From contig JAPEHQ010000022.1 of NCBI GenBank assembly GCA_027405735.1, forward strand, positions 496,001 to 560,000: 64,000 bases of DNA. The letters run 5' to 3'. Source of the DNA: Mucor racemosus (taxonomy: Eukaryota > Mucoromycota > Mucoromycetes > Mucorales > Mucoraceae). Positions 48,181 through 61,300 of this stretch are shown here, one piece after another. Below the pieces are notes generated by a model. That model was not told the origin of the DNA. It searched no databases and saw only the letters and a list, made by a program, of their open reading frames with translations. The stretch's first letter is position 1. The number at the start of each line of letters is the position of its first letter. Made by a program: the position numbers and the translations under genes.

Positions 48181-49248
48181 ATTATTAAAAAGTGTTAGTA
48201 TAACTTAATTTTTCTTAAAGATATGAAGCCTCAAAGATTTCAATTTTTAGCAGTAAAATACGTGTAAAAATCTGAAACATTAGCTCTGAAAGATTAATAC
48301 CAATTGTAAAAAATAGGATATTTTCAGATACTTGTTTTTGGATTAAAGCTGAACATCTCAGGTACATTTGCATATAATTCTTTCTTGATGTTATTTAGCG
48401 GGAAAAAAAGTAAAGCCGGGATGAAAAGTGAGACCCAGTTTTCAAGAAAAAGTTATAATTTTTACGTGTCTTTGATTTTTTGATGAGATATAAATAAATT
48501 TAGGAATAGGTAGTGTGATGCGACCAGTAATATAAATTTTGTAGTAGTGTTTTTACAAAATCTAATGCATTCGATCTCAATCTTTCAATAATTGATCTAG
48601 AACAGCATACTCGAAGCCCAAAAGCTTTCACGAGATACATTGACAAATCAGTGGGTCATGGCAGTTATTAACCAGGCATTGGTGATGCATGATAACGTTT
48701 ATAATATCTAATTCCCAATGTATTAAAAAATTCGAATGTCATTGCTTTCTAACCAGATTCAATGCGTTTCATAGACAAGGAAACGTTCGTAATACATTCT
48801 CAGCTCTCAGAATCAAACGATTCTAGATTACAGATCAATCATGTCTACAATAAACTATTGAGCTGAATAAAAGGAGAGTGCATTCAACAGGACACGATGA
48901 AACGGGGTTTAACTCTTGTATATGCACCATAATGCTTATCACGATCACTTTGAAGGGTGAATCATATCATATCTTAATAAACCCTTACACAGGTAAAATA
49001 ACCGTTGTTCAAAGGATTTTCTCCTCTTTTGAACATGATACCATCTCATGATGGTGATGATTCAACTCCTTCTCTCTCTCTTCTCCTTGGAACAAATTGG
49101 GTCACACATTATTATATATATTCCCCTTTTGTCCTTTTACGCAACGTGAAACAAACAATAACATTTGTTTACATTTTGTTGTCAAAGAGCAACCCACGTG
49201 TAATTAAAAAAAAAACGTGCTACATGTCAATTATTAAACTTTCTTAAT

Positions 49249-50927
49249 TTATAACATGGTTTTAACAAAAGCAGTAGCTATTTTAACACCATTTGGTACT
49301 TGTCTATCTATTTTATCAAAAGTTTCATTTGAAACCAATTCCGAATGTTGATGTAGCAAATCCACTTCCTATTAAGAGATATTGTGTTAGAGTAAATTAG
49401 TTGTAATATAAATTATTGTATATACCTTGTGTAATGCCTTTCTTAAATTCTCATTATTTGTAATCACCAATGCTTGCGCTTCTAAATCTCTTTCACTCGA
49501 TCTTTGTCCAAAATTAGGTGACCCTATCATGGTAGCTGAAGGTAATTCATCGTTTCCCAAACTCACCCACAATCCTTTAGCATGATAAGTCCATCCAGGC
49601 CGTTTATATTCTTCAATTGATATCTCAGATTGTCTTCCAGCTTTCTTGACATGTCTATAAAATTGTCGCTCTATAAATGTATATGCTGGTGGTAGAAATC
49701 TTGATACTCCTTTGGAATTGAAAAATCCATTGGCTTCAGGTGAGGCAGTTAGAAATCTGAAACGAGCACGAGTTTTAAGAATGAATGCCTTGTACTTCTC
49801 GGTGAAATTAAAGTACCCAGATGTGAGGTGAATCGTCCAAGGATTATCTTGTTGACGATTAGCAATGTTAAGTAATTCCAAGGTGAGTCTTTCATCTTGA
49901 CGGATATGAAAAGGTCCCATTTGGATCACAGGCAAGACAGCTGTATCTGAGCTACCGTCCTGCAAATGCTCCTTTTCTTCATGCGATTGAATGAATTGCT
50001 GTAATCGCTGATTTACTTGACGTCTGTATTTTCTACTGTCTTTGACAGGATCAGCAACGTCTTGTTGCATACTGAGCGAGTAAGATTGTTCCTGGTTCAT
50101 AGGTAAATCCAGTTGATATGAACAGTTTGAAACCAGTTTCAACAAATCATGATAGTAACAAGTTAGTTCTTTTTGATTATCGAATATCATGTAACGATCT
50201 TGACGGTTTGTAAAGTAATCCGTACTTAAATTAGCACTGTGAGGAATGATTTTGAATTAGTAGAAATGTCAACCGATCACCATTATATATATTTACCCGC
50301 TCAACATGACAGAATTATCAAATCCATATACTTTCAAATGCATTAAACCAATACTTTCATTGAATCTTTGAGGTAAAGTCTTTTTTAAAATACCAGTAAG
50401 ATCAGGTGTATGATACATGGCAATTTTGATTTGATCAGGATAATCTTTTATCAATGGCAAAAGAAGGGTTGCAGAACTTTGACCTTTAGAAGCTCTTGTA
50501 CCTCTCAAGCAATCGATCAATACATTGACTTGAAGCGATGGAGTTTTTTCTAATGCAAGACGTAATGTATCTACCTGATAAAATGTTAATTGAATTACAT
50601 GCGTAGTTTATATAATATAGCCTACTAATTCTTGTTCGCTTTGACCAATATACAAAGCTGCAATGAATACGCGTTCTTTAGCAGACAGAATACTAGACTA
50701 AATCATAGTAAAATGTTAGATGACGAAATTACAATGTAAATCCAATTTACTTTTAAATGCGAATAAAAATCAGATGGTTGATAAAGTGGTTTTATATTAT
50801 CTCCATTTGTATAAAACGTAGGCGCATATTGTTGAAGAGGTGCTAATACATTCGTAGGTTTATTGCTCAAAACTGATTTAGTTGTCAATGTACGGAAAGA
50901 TGTTTTACATATAGTTTTCAACAACAT
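49249..50927 (-). CDS. PGS1: phosphatidylglycerophosphate synthase Pgs1
   Basis: Mitochondrial enzyme joining CDP-diacylglycerol and glycerol-3-phosphate, the committed step to cardiolipin. Five exons (50927-50751, 50697-50626, 50574-50297, 50236-49426, 49368-49249) join in frame to about 485 residues. The basic, Ser/Thr-rich N terminus (MLLKTICKTSFRTLTTKSV) fits a mitochondrial presequence. Phospholipase-D-type motifs: first HLKVYGFDNSVMLSGAN (H-x-K-x4-D), second YHAKGLWVS followed by MIGSPNFGQRS, where Asp does not occupy the usual place. Length is close to yeast Pgs1. It is divergent from CDC24 with 763 bp between starts. An upstream in-frame extension without ATG is ignored. Confidence 0.9.
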
Positions 50928-51586
50928 TTCAATAACAAATAAAAAAAAGGAGGTTGAAGGGTTGAAAGGATCAAGCACAGACTGACTTTTTCCTTATTTT
51001 GCATTACACACCCTCAGGCTTATAACATTGCACGCACATTACAGCACATTTACAGCCAGATGATCAAGGGTGTCTCTCTCACAGTCACCGTAAATCACCC
51101 TCTAATTACTATACTACTGTTAAATAATGGACATTTGAACATGTTCCCCTTCTTTCTCTCTCTTTTGTCATTTCAGTATAAATAAATATATATTATGTTC
51201 TCCTATCTTGGGAAAAACAAAGATTATTTATTTGAAAATTTCATCATTTTATATATACAACATATAGTAAATGAGTCCATTACAATTGAAAGAGTCTAAA
51301 AAGTCGGTTGTACAAAATAATAATACTATTAAAATCGTTTCAGTTTCGATTATTTAGCATAAACCTCGTGGATCTTTTATATATAATTTTTTTGAATAAT
51401 GTCAAACTCTAATAAACTTAAGACACGAGGTTATTTTTTACAAGGAAATTCGGTTAAAAAAATCCTTTAAACAAGCTAAAATTCAGGGCACTTTTTTGGT
51501 AACTGATGATTTATTTCACCCAAAAAAAGAGGTCTCAGAATTAATTGGCGGGTGTAACGACAGTTATATTTATTATTGCTACATTG

Positions 51587-51622
<36 letters not shown>

Positions 51623-51690
51623 TCTTCTTCTTTTCCTTTCCTTCCTACCTTTTTTTATCAATACATTTTTACTCCTTATAATAATAAATA
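50928..51690. promoter_or_regulatory. divergent PGS1/CDC24 intergenic region
   Basis: 763 bp holding both upstream regions. The CDC24-proximal part has a long CT microsatellite (51588-51620) then TTC repeats, a pyrimidine-rich leader common before fungal start codons. No clear TATA box near either ATG. Confidence 0.5.
51588..51620. repeat. (CT)n microsatellite in CDC24 leader
   Basis: About sixteen CT units, then TTC repeats, about 70 bp before the ATG. Confidence 0.9.
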
Positions 51691-54439
51691 ATGATAGAAT
51701 CACCTATTGCCAATGACTCTATAACCAATAAACAAGCAACAAAAAAAGAATCTATTTACCATACATGTCGTTCAGTATTAAATGCACTTGAATATGTCGA
51801 TGGATTTGATAAATTTATGGTGGACATTAACAACGAAGATATTGCTGCAACAGATCCATTGACTAAATTATGGCATATATGTAAAGACGGATCCAGTTTA
51901 TGTTATCTATACAATACTTTAAAACCAGATACTCCTATTGCTGTTAGTAAAAATAACTCCTCAGCAGTAAACAAGTCGAAAGCATGTGTATATCATTTCA
52001 TTATTGCATGTAGAGATCAATTACATTTTCCAGAAGATACATTATTCACCGTTACTGAATTATTTCAAAACGATACCAATGGATTTGTCAAGGTAAAAGA
52101 AAATATAGTAACCATGGAAACAAAAGAGCTGTCAAATTAACATTGTTTGTTGCTATGGTAATTTCAGGTGGTAAATACTGTAAAACGAATTTTAGATCTC
52201 TTAGAAGAACAGGGCATTATTCATGTGGATACATTGACTGAAAGCACTTGTTTAACTATTGAATCACCCAAAGATATGAGAGATAATGTTGTATTTGAAT
52301 TATTGTCAACTGAAAGAAAATACGTTCAAGATTTAGAAACATTGCAGGTAGGTTATTCTAGACCAACTTTTCTGAGCTCATGTAAAAAAACAAAAAAGAA
52401 AAAAAAAAACTAATTTTATTATTATAAACCCAGAATTATATGCGAGAAGTATCAGCACAAGAAATTCTTTCACAAGATACAATGCACTTTTTATTTGGTA
52501 ATTTGAATGCATTGGTGGATTTTCAAAGAAGATTTTTGATTCAAATTGAAGATCAAGCAGCAAATAAATCAAAAGAACAAAGATTCGGTATTCTATTCAA
52601 ACAATTCGAAGAAGCATTTTCGGTCTATGAACCATTTTGTGCCAATTTTCAAATTGCACAAGATTTGGTGATACAAGAATCACACAAATTACAAAAATTA
52701 GCTAATATCATGTCCCCAACTTATGAATTACCTTCAATGCTGATTAAGCCAATCCAACGTGTATGTAAATATCCACTTTTAATGCAACAACTTATCAAAT
52801 CGACACCAGAAGATTGGCAATATTGTCAAGAGAATAAATTGGGATTAGAAGCGATTCAAAGAGTAACAAAAAAAGTTAATGAGACTAAGCGATTACAAGA
52901 AAATCTACTCGTTGTACAAGATCTTAAAAAACGCATTGTAGATGACACAACAAATAACCCAACTATTATCGTCGAAAGTGCCGGTTCATTATTATTACAT
53001 GATAAATTCACATTACAACGCCATGATAATGATCACAGTAGAGAAATGATTGTATTTTTATTCCAAAAAGTCATTTTAATCTGCAAGGAGATTAAGGATG
53101 TAAATAAGAATGCAATTACAATTAAAAAAAAGAGAAAGGAAGGATCACTGGTTGTAAGAGGAAAGATATTATTATCACGTATTGAACATGTTAAAGGATC
53201 ATCTAGCCAGAATGGTAAGTTTACAGTGTTGAATAAATTTGTGTGATTTTACATTAACATGTTTCTCCTTAAAAAAAAATAGGCCATTATACTCTACATT
53301 TATCTTGGATGGAGGGTGAAGCTCAAAATATATTATTGAAATGTAGAAATGATGAGCAGTTAAGGCAATGGCTAGGTGTTATTATTGAATTAAAGGAAAC
53401 AACTACCAAAGTAGATTTAATATCTGCACCACAAACACCACGAATGGAAACAAATAACCCTCTACTTCATTATGATGAAGATGAGGAAGATTACTATGAT
53501 GGTGAATTATCGCTAAATAACAGCGAAGATGAAGAAGGTGCCTCAGCAAATAGTCCCTTATTTATGAGAAATAGATCGTACAGCTATCAACATCACAGAT
53601 ATCCAAATGAAGTATCAAGTAGAAAAGCATCTCTTTCTAACAATAATACAGTCCGTCATTTTATGAATGGTGTACCTGGAATGACGTTACCTCCTTTACC
53701 AAGATCACCTACAAATGTACCTACACCAAGTAATGCAAGTGTATCGACTGTCCATTCAACTGATTCAGCATTATATTCCCCATCCAGTTTATCTTTTCCA
53801 TCATCACCACCCACAAGTTATCCTCCTTCACCGACAGCCAACAATAATTCATCTAATAATAATATCAACAACAACAGCAACACAACAAATAATGGCATTT
53901 TACCATCTGGTGCACTTTGGCAAAGAAGACAACAACAACAAAATCAAGAAGATCAAGATGAGATTACAGCAACTCCTAGCAGCAGTCAATCTCATCATGT
54001 AAGAGCAAGATCTCAAAGTAGTCCGAATATCCAAAGACCAATCCACTATCACACAACGACACCAGAATTACCAACTTTGAATAACATTATACAAGAAAGT
54101 AAAAGGAAAAGCAATGGTTATAGATATGAACTGCCTACAACACCAGCAACGCCATCTCCTTTACTGTCAAATCAACAAGATATTACAAAAGTCAAAGTGC
54201 ATTATTTCGGTGCAATCTACGTTGTTGTCGTTCCAACAGATATCGAATTTGAAGAACTTCAACGTCGAATTGAAAGCAAAATCAAATTATGCGGACAAGA
54301 ATTTGAAACATCAGTTTTAGGTTTAAAATACGAAGATGAAGATGGTGATCTTATTACTATTAGTTCATCTGAAGATGTCCAAATGGGTTTTGAAAACAAA
54401 GGCCCAAATAATGCAGTTAATCTTTACATTACATCTTAA
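51691..54439 (+). CDS. CDC24: Rho guanine-nucleotide exchange factor Cdc24
   Basis: Activates Cdc42 to set up cell and hyphal polarity at the plasma membrane. Four exons (51691-52092, 52168-52347, 52434-53214, 53283-54439) join in frame to about 839 residues. Order: Cdc24-type calponin-homology region (about 20-135), DH domain from about residue 172 (VFELLSTERKYVQDLETLQ, later LIKPIQRVCKYPLLM), PH domain (about 375-500), a long Ser/Pro/Asn-rich linker with poly-Asn and poly-Gln, and a C-terminal PB1 domain (from about 755, KVKVHYFGAIYVVVV) with acidic OPCA motif YEDEDGDLITISSSEDV, which in yeast binds Bem1. Architecture and length match fungal Cdc24. Confidence 0.93.
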
Positions 54440-54502
54440 ATAAATTACATTACAGACTCGGTTAATTTTATTTGAATTAAAACTATTCATGCCATTTTAA
54501 CG

Positions 54503-54503
<1 letters not shown>

Positions 54504-54531
<28 letters not shown>
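54504..54531. repeat. 28-nt A run between CDC24 and the CRAL-TRIO gene
   Basis: Homopolymer in a 189-bp spacer; may be a nucleosome-free promoter tract for the downstream gene. Confidence 0.9.
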
Positions 54532-54533
<2 letters not shown>

Positions 54534-54628
54534 GGACTTGCCTCGCTTTAACCTGCTTCTGCTTAAAAGACAGACTTGATTTTTTCGGTTTCTTTGTTTC
54601 TTTTTTTCATTTATATATATACAAAATA

Positions 54629-56464
54629 ATGGTTTCTCTTGAACAACAAGAAAAAGTAGTATTTCTAAACTCACAATATCAAGATAATAATGAATTAATT
54701 GCGAGAGTGCAAGACACATTATTAAAAGATATCGTATTGATGAAATTATCCATTGATGAATTAAACGACACAAAAGAATACATAAAAGACAAAGGTAACC
54801 ATGATATCATTTGATAGTCAGCGTATGCTAAATAGAGCACTTTATTAGTAACCATATTTCGATTCCTAAGAGAATGTAAATTTGACTTTGATCAAGCACA
54901 TCAACGATTATTAGATACAATTTTATGGAGGATTAAATATAAAATTGATCAGCTCACCTATAAAGATGCTATTGAATTCTTTGATCAAAATGGCTTTGTT
55001 TTTTTTCATGGCACAGACAATACAGCCAGTCATCCGCTTGTATTTGTACAACTTCGATATTTCCCAAAGCAATTCAAAGAGAAAAAATCATTGACTGAAC
55101 ATATAAGACCATTTGCCTGTTTAATCATGGAAATGGCAAGAAAGTTAACATGGGAAATGACATGTGACAAAATAAATAAAGGAGAGCCATGTGTACTTGT
55201 TTCCAGAATGACAGTACTTGTGAACGTTTCAAAGGCACCGTTGATCCCTATTGTAAGTTATTAATGTATTTTTATTATTTTTTATTTACTTTTTACTAAA
55301 AATTGCCTTTTTAAGGATGCTGAATTGATCAAAACGATGAGCGAAATTTTAGATGAACGATTCCCGGGATTTATCAACAACATTAACGTTTTAAATTTCG
55401 GTTGGATGTATCAAGGTGTTTGGTCTTTATTGAAATATTTACTAAGTGAAGATGCTAAAGAAAGTATACATTTTACTTCAATCAAGGAGTTACAATCACT
55501 TATTACGGAGGACCGTATCCTAAAAGATATGGGTGGAACAGATGATTATGTTTGGACAATGGAAACAGATGAAGTTTTACAAAAGTACGGCTGTGGCTAT
55601 GAAAAACGCCGCAAAGAAGCCGAATTATTACCAAATACACCACCCTTATCTTTGGATGAAGCAGAAGTGGAACGAACTAGGTCAAGATCTAATTCCGTTG
55701 TTAGCAGTAGTGATGAAGACGAAGAGTTCTTTGACGCAAATGATGTATTATTACCGTCACCACAGCCTTTACCATTACTACCACCACCAACACAACATGA
55801 ATTACCACCGTTGATTGCTCCTATTCGTTCAGACATTATACCACCAACACCTCCATCATTAAAGTTTCCTACATCAGCAACTAGTTTGACAAGTTCGGCT
55901 ACATTACCTGGCACATCTCTTCATAACTCAAACTCTTACTATGGAAACCTATCTTCTTGGGCAGGCTTACGAATGGGTGTCAACTTTTTAACATCTTTCA
56001 TTGATACAAAACAACATATACCTCCAAATAAATGCAAGGATGGAATATATGCTCTTGAAGAGAATCATTCATCATCTGTTATTGTAGTAGAACCAGCATC
56101 AACAATGCCGCCCCCATTAACATCAGGAACAAGTACAAATACAAGAGCAATCAGTTGTTCTAATGGTCCATCATTTGCACTAGCCAACAATACTCAACGT
56201 TTACAACGTATTCAATCATTCTTTAAACGATTAACTCATCAATTATTGCAGTTGACATTTGGGCCCAATAAAGGACTTATCTATTGGGTCGTCTTGTATG
56301 TCTTTTTGAGAGGTCCTGTAGAATCTCTTGTGAAAAAATCGTTGTTACGATCCACCTTGGTAGGTCCAAAACGATTATCAACAACAACTATTGGTATTAC
56401 AGCTGCAATCGCAGCTGTTGTAAGTACAAGCGTATCAGATACACTTGAAAGATTCAGGAAATAA
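54629..56464 (+). CDS. CRAL-TRIO (Sec14-like) protein with C-terminal hydrophobic anchor
   Basis: Three exons (54629-54794, 54849-55252, 55316-56464) join in frame to about 572 residues. The N-terminal part has a CRAL-TRIO-N-like helix region (FRFLRECKFDFDQAHQRLL), then a CRAL-TRIO lipid-binding domain (FVFFHGTDN..., later LNFGWMYQGVWSLLKYLL and a block from FTSIKELQSLITEDRI). An acidic, Ser/Pro-rich disordered segment follows. The C terminus has hydrophobic stretches (LIYWVVLYVFLRG; TTIGITAAIAAVVSTSV) that could anchor it to a membrane. It probably moves or senses a hydrophobic lipid; no yeast ortholog can be named from sequence alone. It follows CDC24 on the same strand, 189 bp after its stop. 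Confidence 0.8.
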
Positions 56465-56874
56465 TAATAAAGATGTACATACCTAAATATTATTTTTATA
56501 ATGAGATAATAGTTATCATTTCATACAATTTTCAAAATCTGAATGTGGTGGCAATTTTCCAGTTGTTTTTTTTTCTTAAAAAAAAGCCGACGAAGACGGA
56601 TTTTTTGTTGTAAACGATGCAATAATCCTTCAAAAAAAGCTGTTGGCTATTGAAATCAAAATATTTTGTTCGTAAATTCATTGTGTATTTAAGGAAACTT
56701 TCAAATTCGATTTCGAACATTAACTTGATTTTATAAAAATTATCCTGAAACAGCTTATATAAATTAGGGACGTTATCGAGCCGAGCTTATAGTAGTAAAT
56801 TTGGCTGGCAAAACCCAGCTCGACCACAATGCTAAGCTGTTTTTTGCTTAGAGAAAACAAGATTTCTTTCAATT

Positions 56875-57185
56875 TTTTTCAAATTCAGAATTTGGGATGA
56901 GGGTATACAAGGAAAAAATTGAAGCTAGAAGCGAAGGCATCTATTTGAACATATTTTTGAGGATATCTCCACGAAAAATTAATATTTCGAAAAAACTAAA
57001 TTGGGCCCGAGAGAGTTCAACGAGGGTGATGGCACGAATGCAAAAAAAAAAAAAAAAAAAAAAAAAAATAGTGTTCAATTTAACAAGGATTTTGAAATCT
57101 AATACAAATATGTCAAAAAAATGAAAAAAAAAATTGCTCATAATTTTTTCATACTGAAATATGTTATAGAATACTTCAAAACAAG
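56875..57185 (+). repeat. R3 repeat family copy with 27-nt A run
   Basis: Frame fragments MRVYKEKIEARSEGI and FLRISPRKINI match the R3 copy at 47.9 kb. The frame is broken by a 27-nt A run at 57042-57068. Confidence 0.55.
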
Positions 57186-57430
57186 TGTCGTATATTTTCA
57201 GGTTTGATAAATAATACTTAAAAAAGAATATATTAAAAGAGAATGAGTAATGAATCAGTTCTTTAACTGCATAATAAAAACAAGACATCGTTTATTTAGA
57301 TATAAAAGTATGGCCTTTATATTGATTTGACATTGAGATCCTGAGGTGTTATTTAAGGCACTATTGAACCGTTAGATCTGTTTTTTGATAGTAATCTATA
57401 TATTGAAATGGATCTTGATGGCATACGACA
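57186..57430 (+). mobile_element. 528-bp-family LTR, internally deleted
   Basis: Begins TGTCGTATATTTTCAGG and ends GGCATACGACA, but only 245 bp remain: about half of the family sequence is lost near 57415. Its downstream flank matches that of the LTR at 38740-40184. Confidence 0.7.
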
Positions 57431-58221
57431 TAGTATATGATTCATATTTTTGCCAATGGTCACTTTTCCAAAAAAAAAAAAAAAAAAAAAAAGCCGAACA
57501 ATCTCCGGAAGCGGCCATCTAATGATATTTCCAAGCTTTAAATTTCTAGAAAAAATTACCGGACAGCCCGGAAACGGCTGTTTAAATATTCCAAGCAGCT
57601 ATAAGATGCAGGTATCAAAATTTCATACAGAAATTAAGGTTCGACTGAATTGCTATTAATTATTCAAAGGCTTATTTTAAGTAAAACATAAATACAACCT
57701 ACAACATTATTAGCCTCATAACGGATCTAACTTGAAGAGTATAAAGTGATATAACCGGATTCAAAAAAGTCATTAAAATCACAAATTTAAAGGATTTATA
57801 TATAAAAGCCACTACGGCCGACCTGTGCTGCACAAGATGATTTTGGTGTGTGCAGGTGGTGGGCCGCACACTATAGCCTGATGAGTTGTTGCGCCCACTG
57901 AATAATGTCTAAAAAGATAACAAGATGCACATGGGCACAACAAAAGAAATTGCACACGAGCATAACGAAAAGTCTGTATGTGTAGAATTATAGATTCTGT
58001 CTATATGCATGACATTAATCCCATGTGTGCATAATAGTAGGATTGCCCATAAGCATATCATTATCCTTATTTGTGCATAATAATAAAATCCGACCATGAA
58101 CTTAATGAGCTGATCGTATGGGCACAAATTGGTTTATACATGAGCACATCGTACCGTTCTCAAAATTCCATTGCATATTTTACTGGACTAATGGGGTTTT
58201 AATTAAATTTGCTTTTATTAA

Positions 58222-60765
58222 CAAGTAGAGATTACCCCGATCAGCCCATTTGGGCCGACCATTTAAAAATAAATTTTTCTCCACAAAGACTATATATCAA
58301 ATAATGATTAAGTCTGCCATGAGAAGACAGTGTTTCTCTATACGATCTTTTTTGTTTTTTTCAAAAAAAGTGATAAATGAGCCATTAATCGTCCATCTTG
58401 TGAAGGCTGTTTTTCAAAAATTGAGTACGCCCATTTGGGCCGACTTTTTAGACAGTTGGTATTCTTGAAAGTTAGGACAATTTTATTTAAAAAAATTAAT
58501 AGAAATATACTTGCAGTTACAAAGAATTATTTACATGTTGTTGGCGAGCCCAAACGTCCTGTAAATGTGCAGTATAGCACGATTTACACATAGGTGTATG
58601 TGGGTCGCAGCTACACGATTTTTCCACTCTTGTACCACATAAGCCAGAACGATAGCAACTGGCACATCCTAATCTGATGCGTTTTTTACCATCCTCTCCT
58701 TTCATGGTGACATATGAATGCGTTCCACAACTTCTAAGTACTCTTTGGTCATTGGAAATCGACTCAGTGGCATCAGGGCCACGAGCCAACTCCTCACAAT
58801 GCGAAAGAAGGGTCCAAGCCAAAGTATCCTTGAAGGAACTATGAGATATTTCCCCATCTTTTGCGAATACTCGAAAAGAGCTAAACGCATTAGCTTCACA
58901 GATACCCAAAAAGAAGCCGAAGAAACGCATCTCCCACCTTTCAGTGGAAATGATATCGTGGTAAGAAGTCATATTATCACGAAGATTGTTGGCAGCATCA
59001 ACGGAACCTAGTATTGCGATCATCAGTATATGCTTTTAATGTACGCAAAATATCTACTCACTCTTATGAGTCTCATACTCATCTACTACAGCAGGTCGTC
59101 TGATAGTTACTTGTTGACCATCACAGCCTACAAATGTTTTTTGACCTGACATAATTGTAGTACCACACGACGATACAAAGGCCTTAACCTTCTTATCGCG
59201 ATAGGCACATACAAAGATTCTACCATTACTAAGGTCGTTTTTCATCATCGTGTAATGACTACCATGAGCCTCTTCCACTTGCTCTACGATATCAGTAGTA
59301 GGCATACCTCGGGGCCAGTAACGACGCTTTGTTACCTGCATGATGGAATATAATCCAAAATTAGATAACATTGTTGTCATCTCTGGTGACCCAAACCAAG
59401 AATCCGCAATCACGGTGCGACCACTACCAAACCAAGGTTTTACCAGGCGTTTGACAGTTGCTGTCAGCTTACGCATACCAGCATCATTATCATACTCCTT
59501 AGGTTTAGGATCGCCTACAGTATCCATACGTACAATGCAGAAAGTGTGGTGGTCAGCCAATGTTTTGAATTCTTGACCGATGGGGTGAGGCTTTCTTGGG
59601 ACCTTTTTCAAGTTGGGCATTCCAACACCTAGCCATTGATTCATTGACTCATCAATTACCAAATACTTACCAGGTTCTAAACAAGCTGCCATGTGGCTGT
59701 TGAATGCATCAATGGTTGAGCGAATCTGATACAAAGGATCAAGCTGTTGTTTTTCAGCAGAGTGGACTTCAAAACAATGCATGCGCATAATATCATTAAA
59801 TCGTTTGAACGACATATATCTCGAGAAGTTGATGCTCATCATAAAATGACTTGATCCTTGTCTCCAATATGCCTTACGGTCTGAATGTTTAAGTACTGTC
59901 ATGACAGTGAGGAGCGCAATCCACATCAAATACTCATTGAAAGTAAGATCAGACCAAGAATTGTTAACATTTCTTGCATGAATGTTGATGTTACCAATGA
60001 TGCGATGAAAGTGGGCCAATGGTAAAAAAAACAAGAAATATTCCAAGGGAGTGGCATATTTTGCATTGGATAACATTAGTTTTGCTTTCTCATTTTGATA
60101 ACTTACATTACAAAGCCTGTTATCAATAAAAACTTCTCCAGCACTCCATCCTTCAGCAGGAGTCAAGTCAATCTCAACATCTTCCTCTTCTTCTTCCTGA
60201 ATAGCGTCCTCCAGAAGGTCCTCGCTCGCGATGGGTACATTAACAACCTCTGGAGCTACTGTACTTTCGGAAACAGGGACTTCAACAGGACCAAGATACT
60301 TGATACAACCTTGCTTAATGGTCAATGTAATACCTGGTACCTCGTTCAAGACAACATCATACAGAACTCTGTTGTTGACCTCTGAACGGCCAGTTGTCAC
60401 TCCCTTGAAGCTCAAAAGGGGTGTATTCCAATCGTACTTATCGCGTAAGATGCTTTCAGCCTCTACGTTGTTGATGAAACGTTTGCTTATTGATACAAGT
60501 ACGTTAATAGCGAGTTTACTGTTAGCGGGAGGCATGACTTTCAGATTTTTGAATATAAATTAGGGAAACTTTAAAAGCAAAATTTAATAAATAGTAAATA
60601 ATGAAAATAATTTCAAACAAAAAAAAATATCAATGTATGCCCTGAACTTCTGAAGCCAAATACGAGATTTTAAAAAATCAAATTCCCTTCCATTCAAAAA
60701 CGTTGATTTATTGTCGGCCCATTTGGGCTGAATCGGCCCAAATGGGCTGACCTAATTCCAACTTG
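58222..60765 (-). mobile_element. intact piggyBac transposon, TTAA target site
   Basis: Flanked by TTAA (58218-58221 and 60766-60769). Inverted ends CAAGTAGAGATTACCCCGAT and CAAGTTGGAATTAGGTCAGC lead into repeated CAGCCCATTTGGGCC palindromes on both sides. 2544 bp with one spliced transposase gene. Empty versions of the target are in R copy B (about 34.29 kb) and copy C (about 42.09 kb), where TTTATTAATAT is uninterrupted. Confidence 0.92.
58517..60535 (-). CDS. piggyBac transposase, 654 aa, intact
   Basis: Two exons (60535-59062, 59007-58517), 54-bp GT-AG intron, frame restored as ETHKSSVDAANN. An acidic N-terminal region is followed by the piggyBac core with catalytic triad D295 (YLVIDESMNQWLG), D378 (VIADSWFGS) and D495 (SVDAANN). 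The C-terminal tail is a cysteine-rich domain (CASCYRSGLCGTRVEKSCSC..., CKSCY) used for terminus recognition in this family. No stop or frameshift. Intact termini and gene make this copy a candidate autonomous element. Confidence 0.9.
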
Positions 60766-61054
60766 TTAATTAATATAATAGATTATAGACAATAATACAA
60801 TTCAATGCGTTGTTGATGTAGAGCAATACATGCAAGCACCAATATATTTACAATTATCATCATTTTTTGTAGATATGTTTATAATAGCTATAATATGTAC
60901 AGCAAGAATGGTTTTTGCTCGGGAATACACTTAAATAACACTTAATGCTTAAATTTTTATGCAAACCAAATCTAAAATTATATATGTTATTTTATCACAC
61001 ATAAAATTCAAACAAATTAACAACCGTCTTTAAACTTACTATTTTAGTTTACGA

Positions 61055-61300
61055 TTGTCAGCTGTAAAAAGATTTGTTTTCCAGTATACAGTAGCTACGA
61101 TCAAAAATATGGTATTAGACAAGACATCAGATAATGGTTTTTTTGTGATTCTATACCATTTGAAAATTTATCACTTTTCTGGAACATTTCGTGAGTTTGT
61201 AGCCAGTTCTAGCTTTTCATTGAGTAGGTACAAATATTATTGCCTTAGATTTGATCTAGTAATCAAAAAATACGTCCAACAATACAGTAGTAGTAAATAA
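61055..61300 (+). other. conserved open frame in R copy D (SGTFRE frame)
   Basis: Frame with SGTFREFVASSSFSLSRYK and then RFDLVIKKYVQQYSSSK. Near-identical to the frame in copy C at 42453-42641. No recognised family. Confidence 0.35.

Larger units (their letters stand above)
46429..49248. other. gene-free repeat-rich stretch
   Basis: Contains a hAT-type BED-finger remnant (46964-47221), an R3 repeat (about 47870-48180) and otherwise AT-rich DNA. Nothing else recognised before the PGS1 stop codon at 49249. Confidence 0.45.
56465..57809. other. repeat-rich spacer between the CRAL-TRIO gene and R copy D
   Basis: Contains an R3 copy (about 56875-57185), a truncated LTR (57186-57430) and 57431-57809, which matches 40185-40948 without the LTR inserted there. 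A sequence at 56793-56818 recurs at 38.51 kb. A and poly-A runs at 57042-57068 and 57470-57492. Confidence 0.5.
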
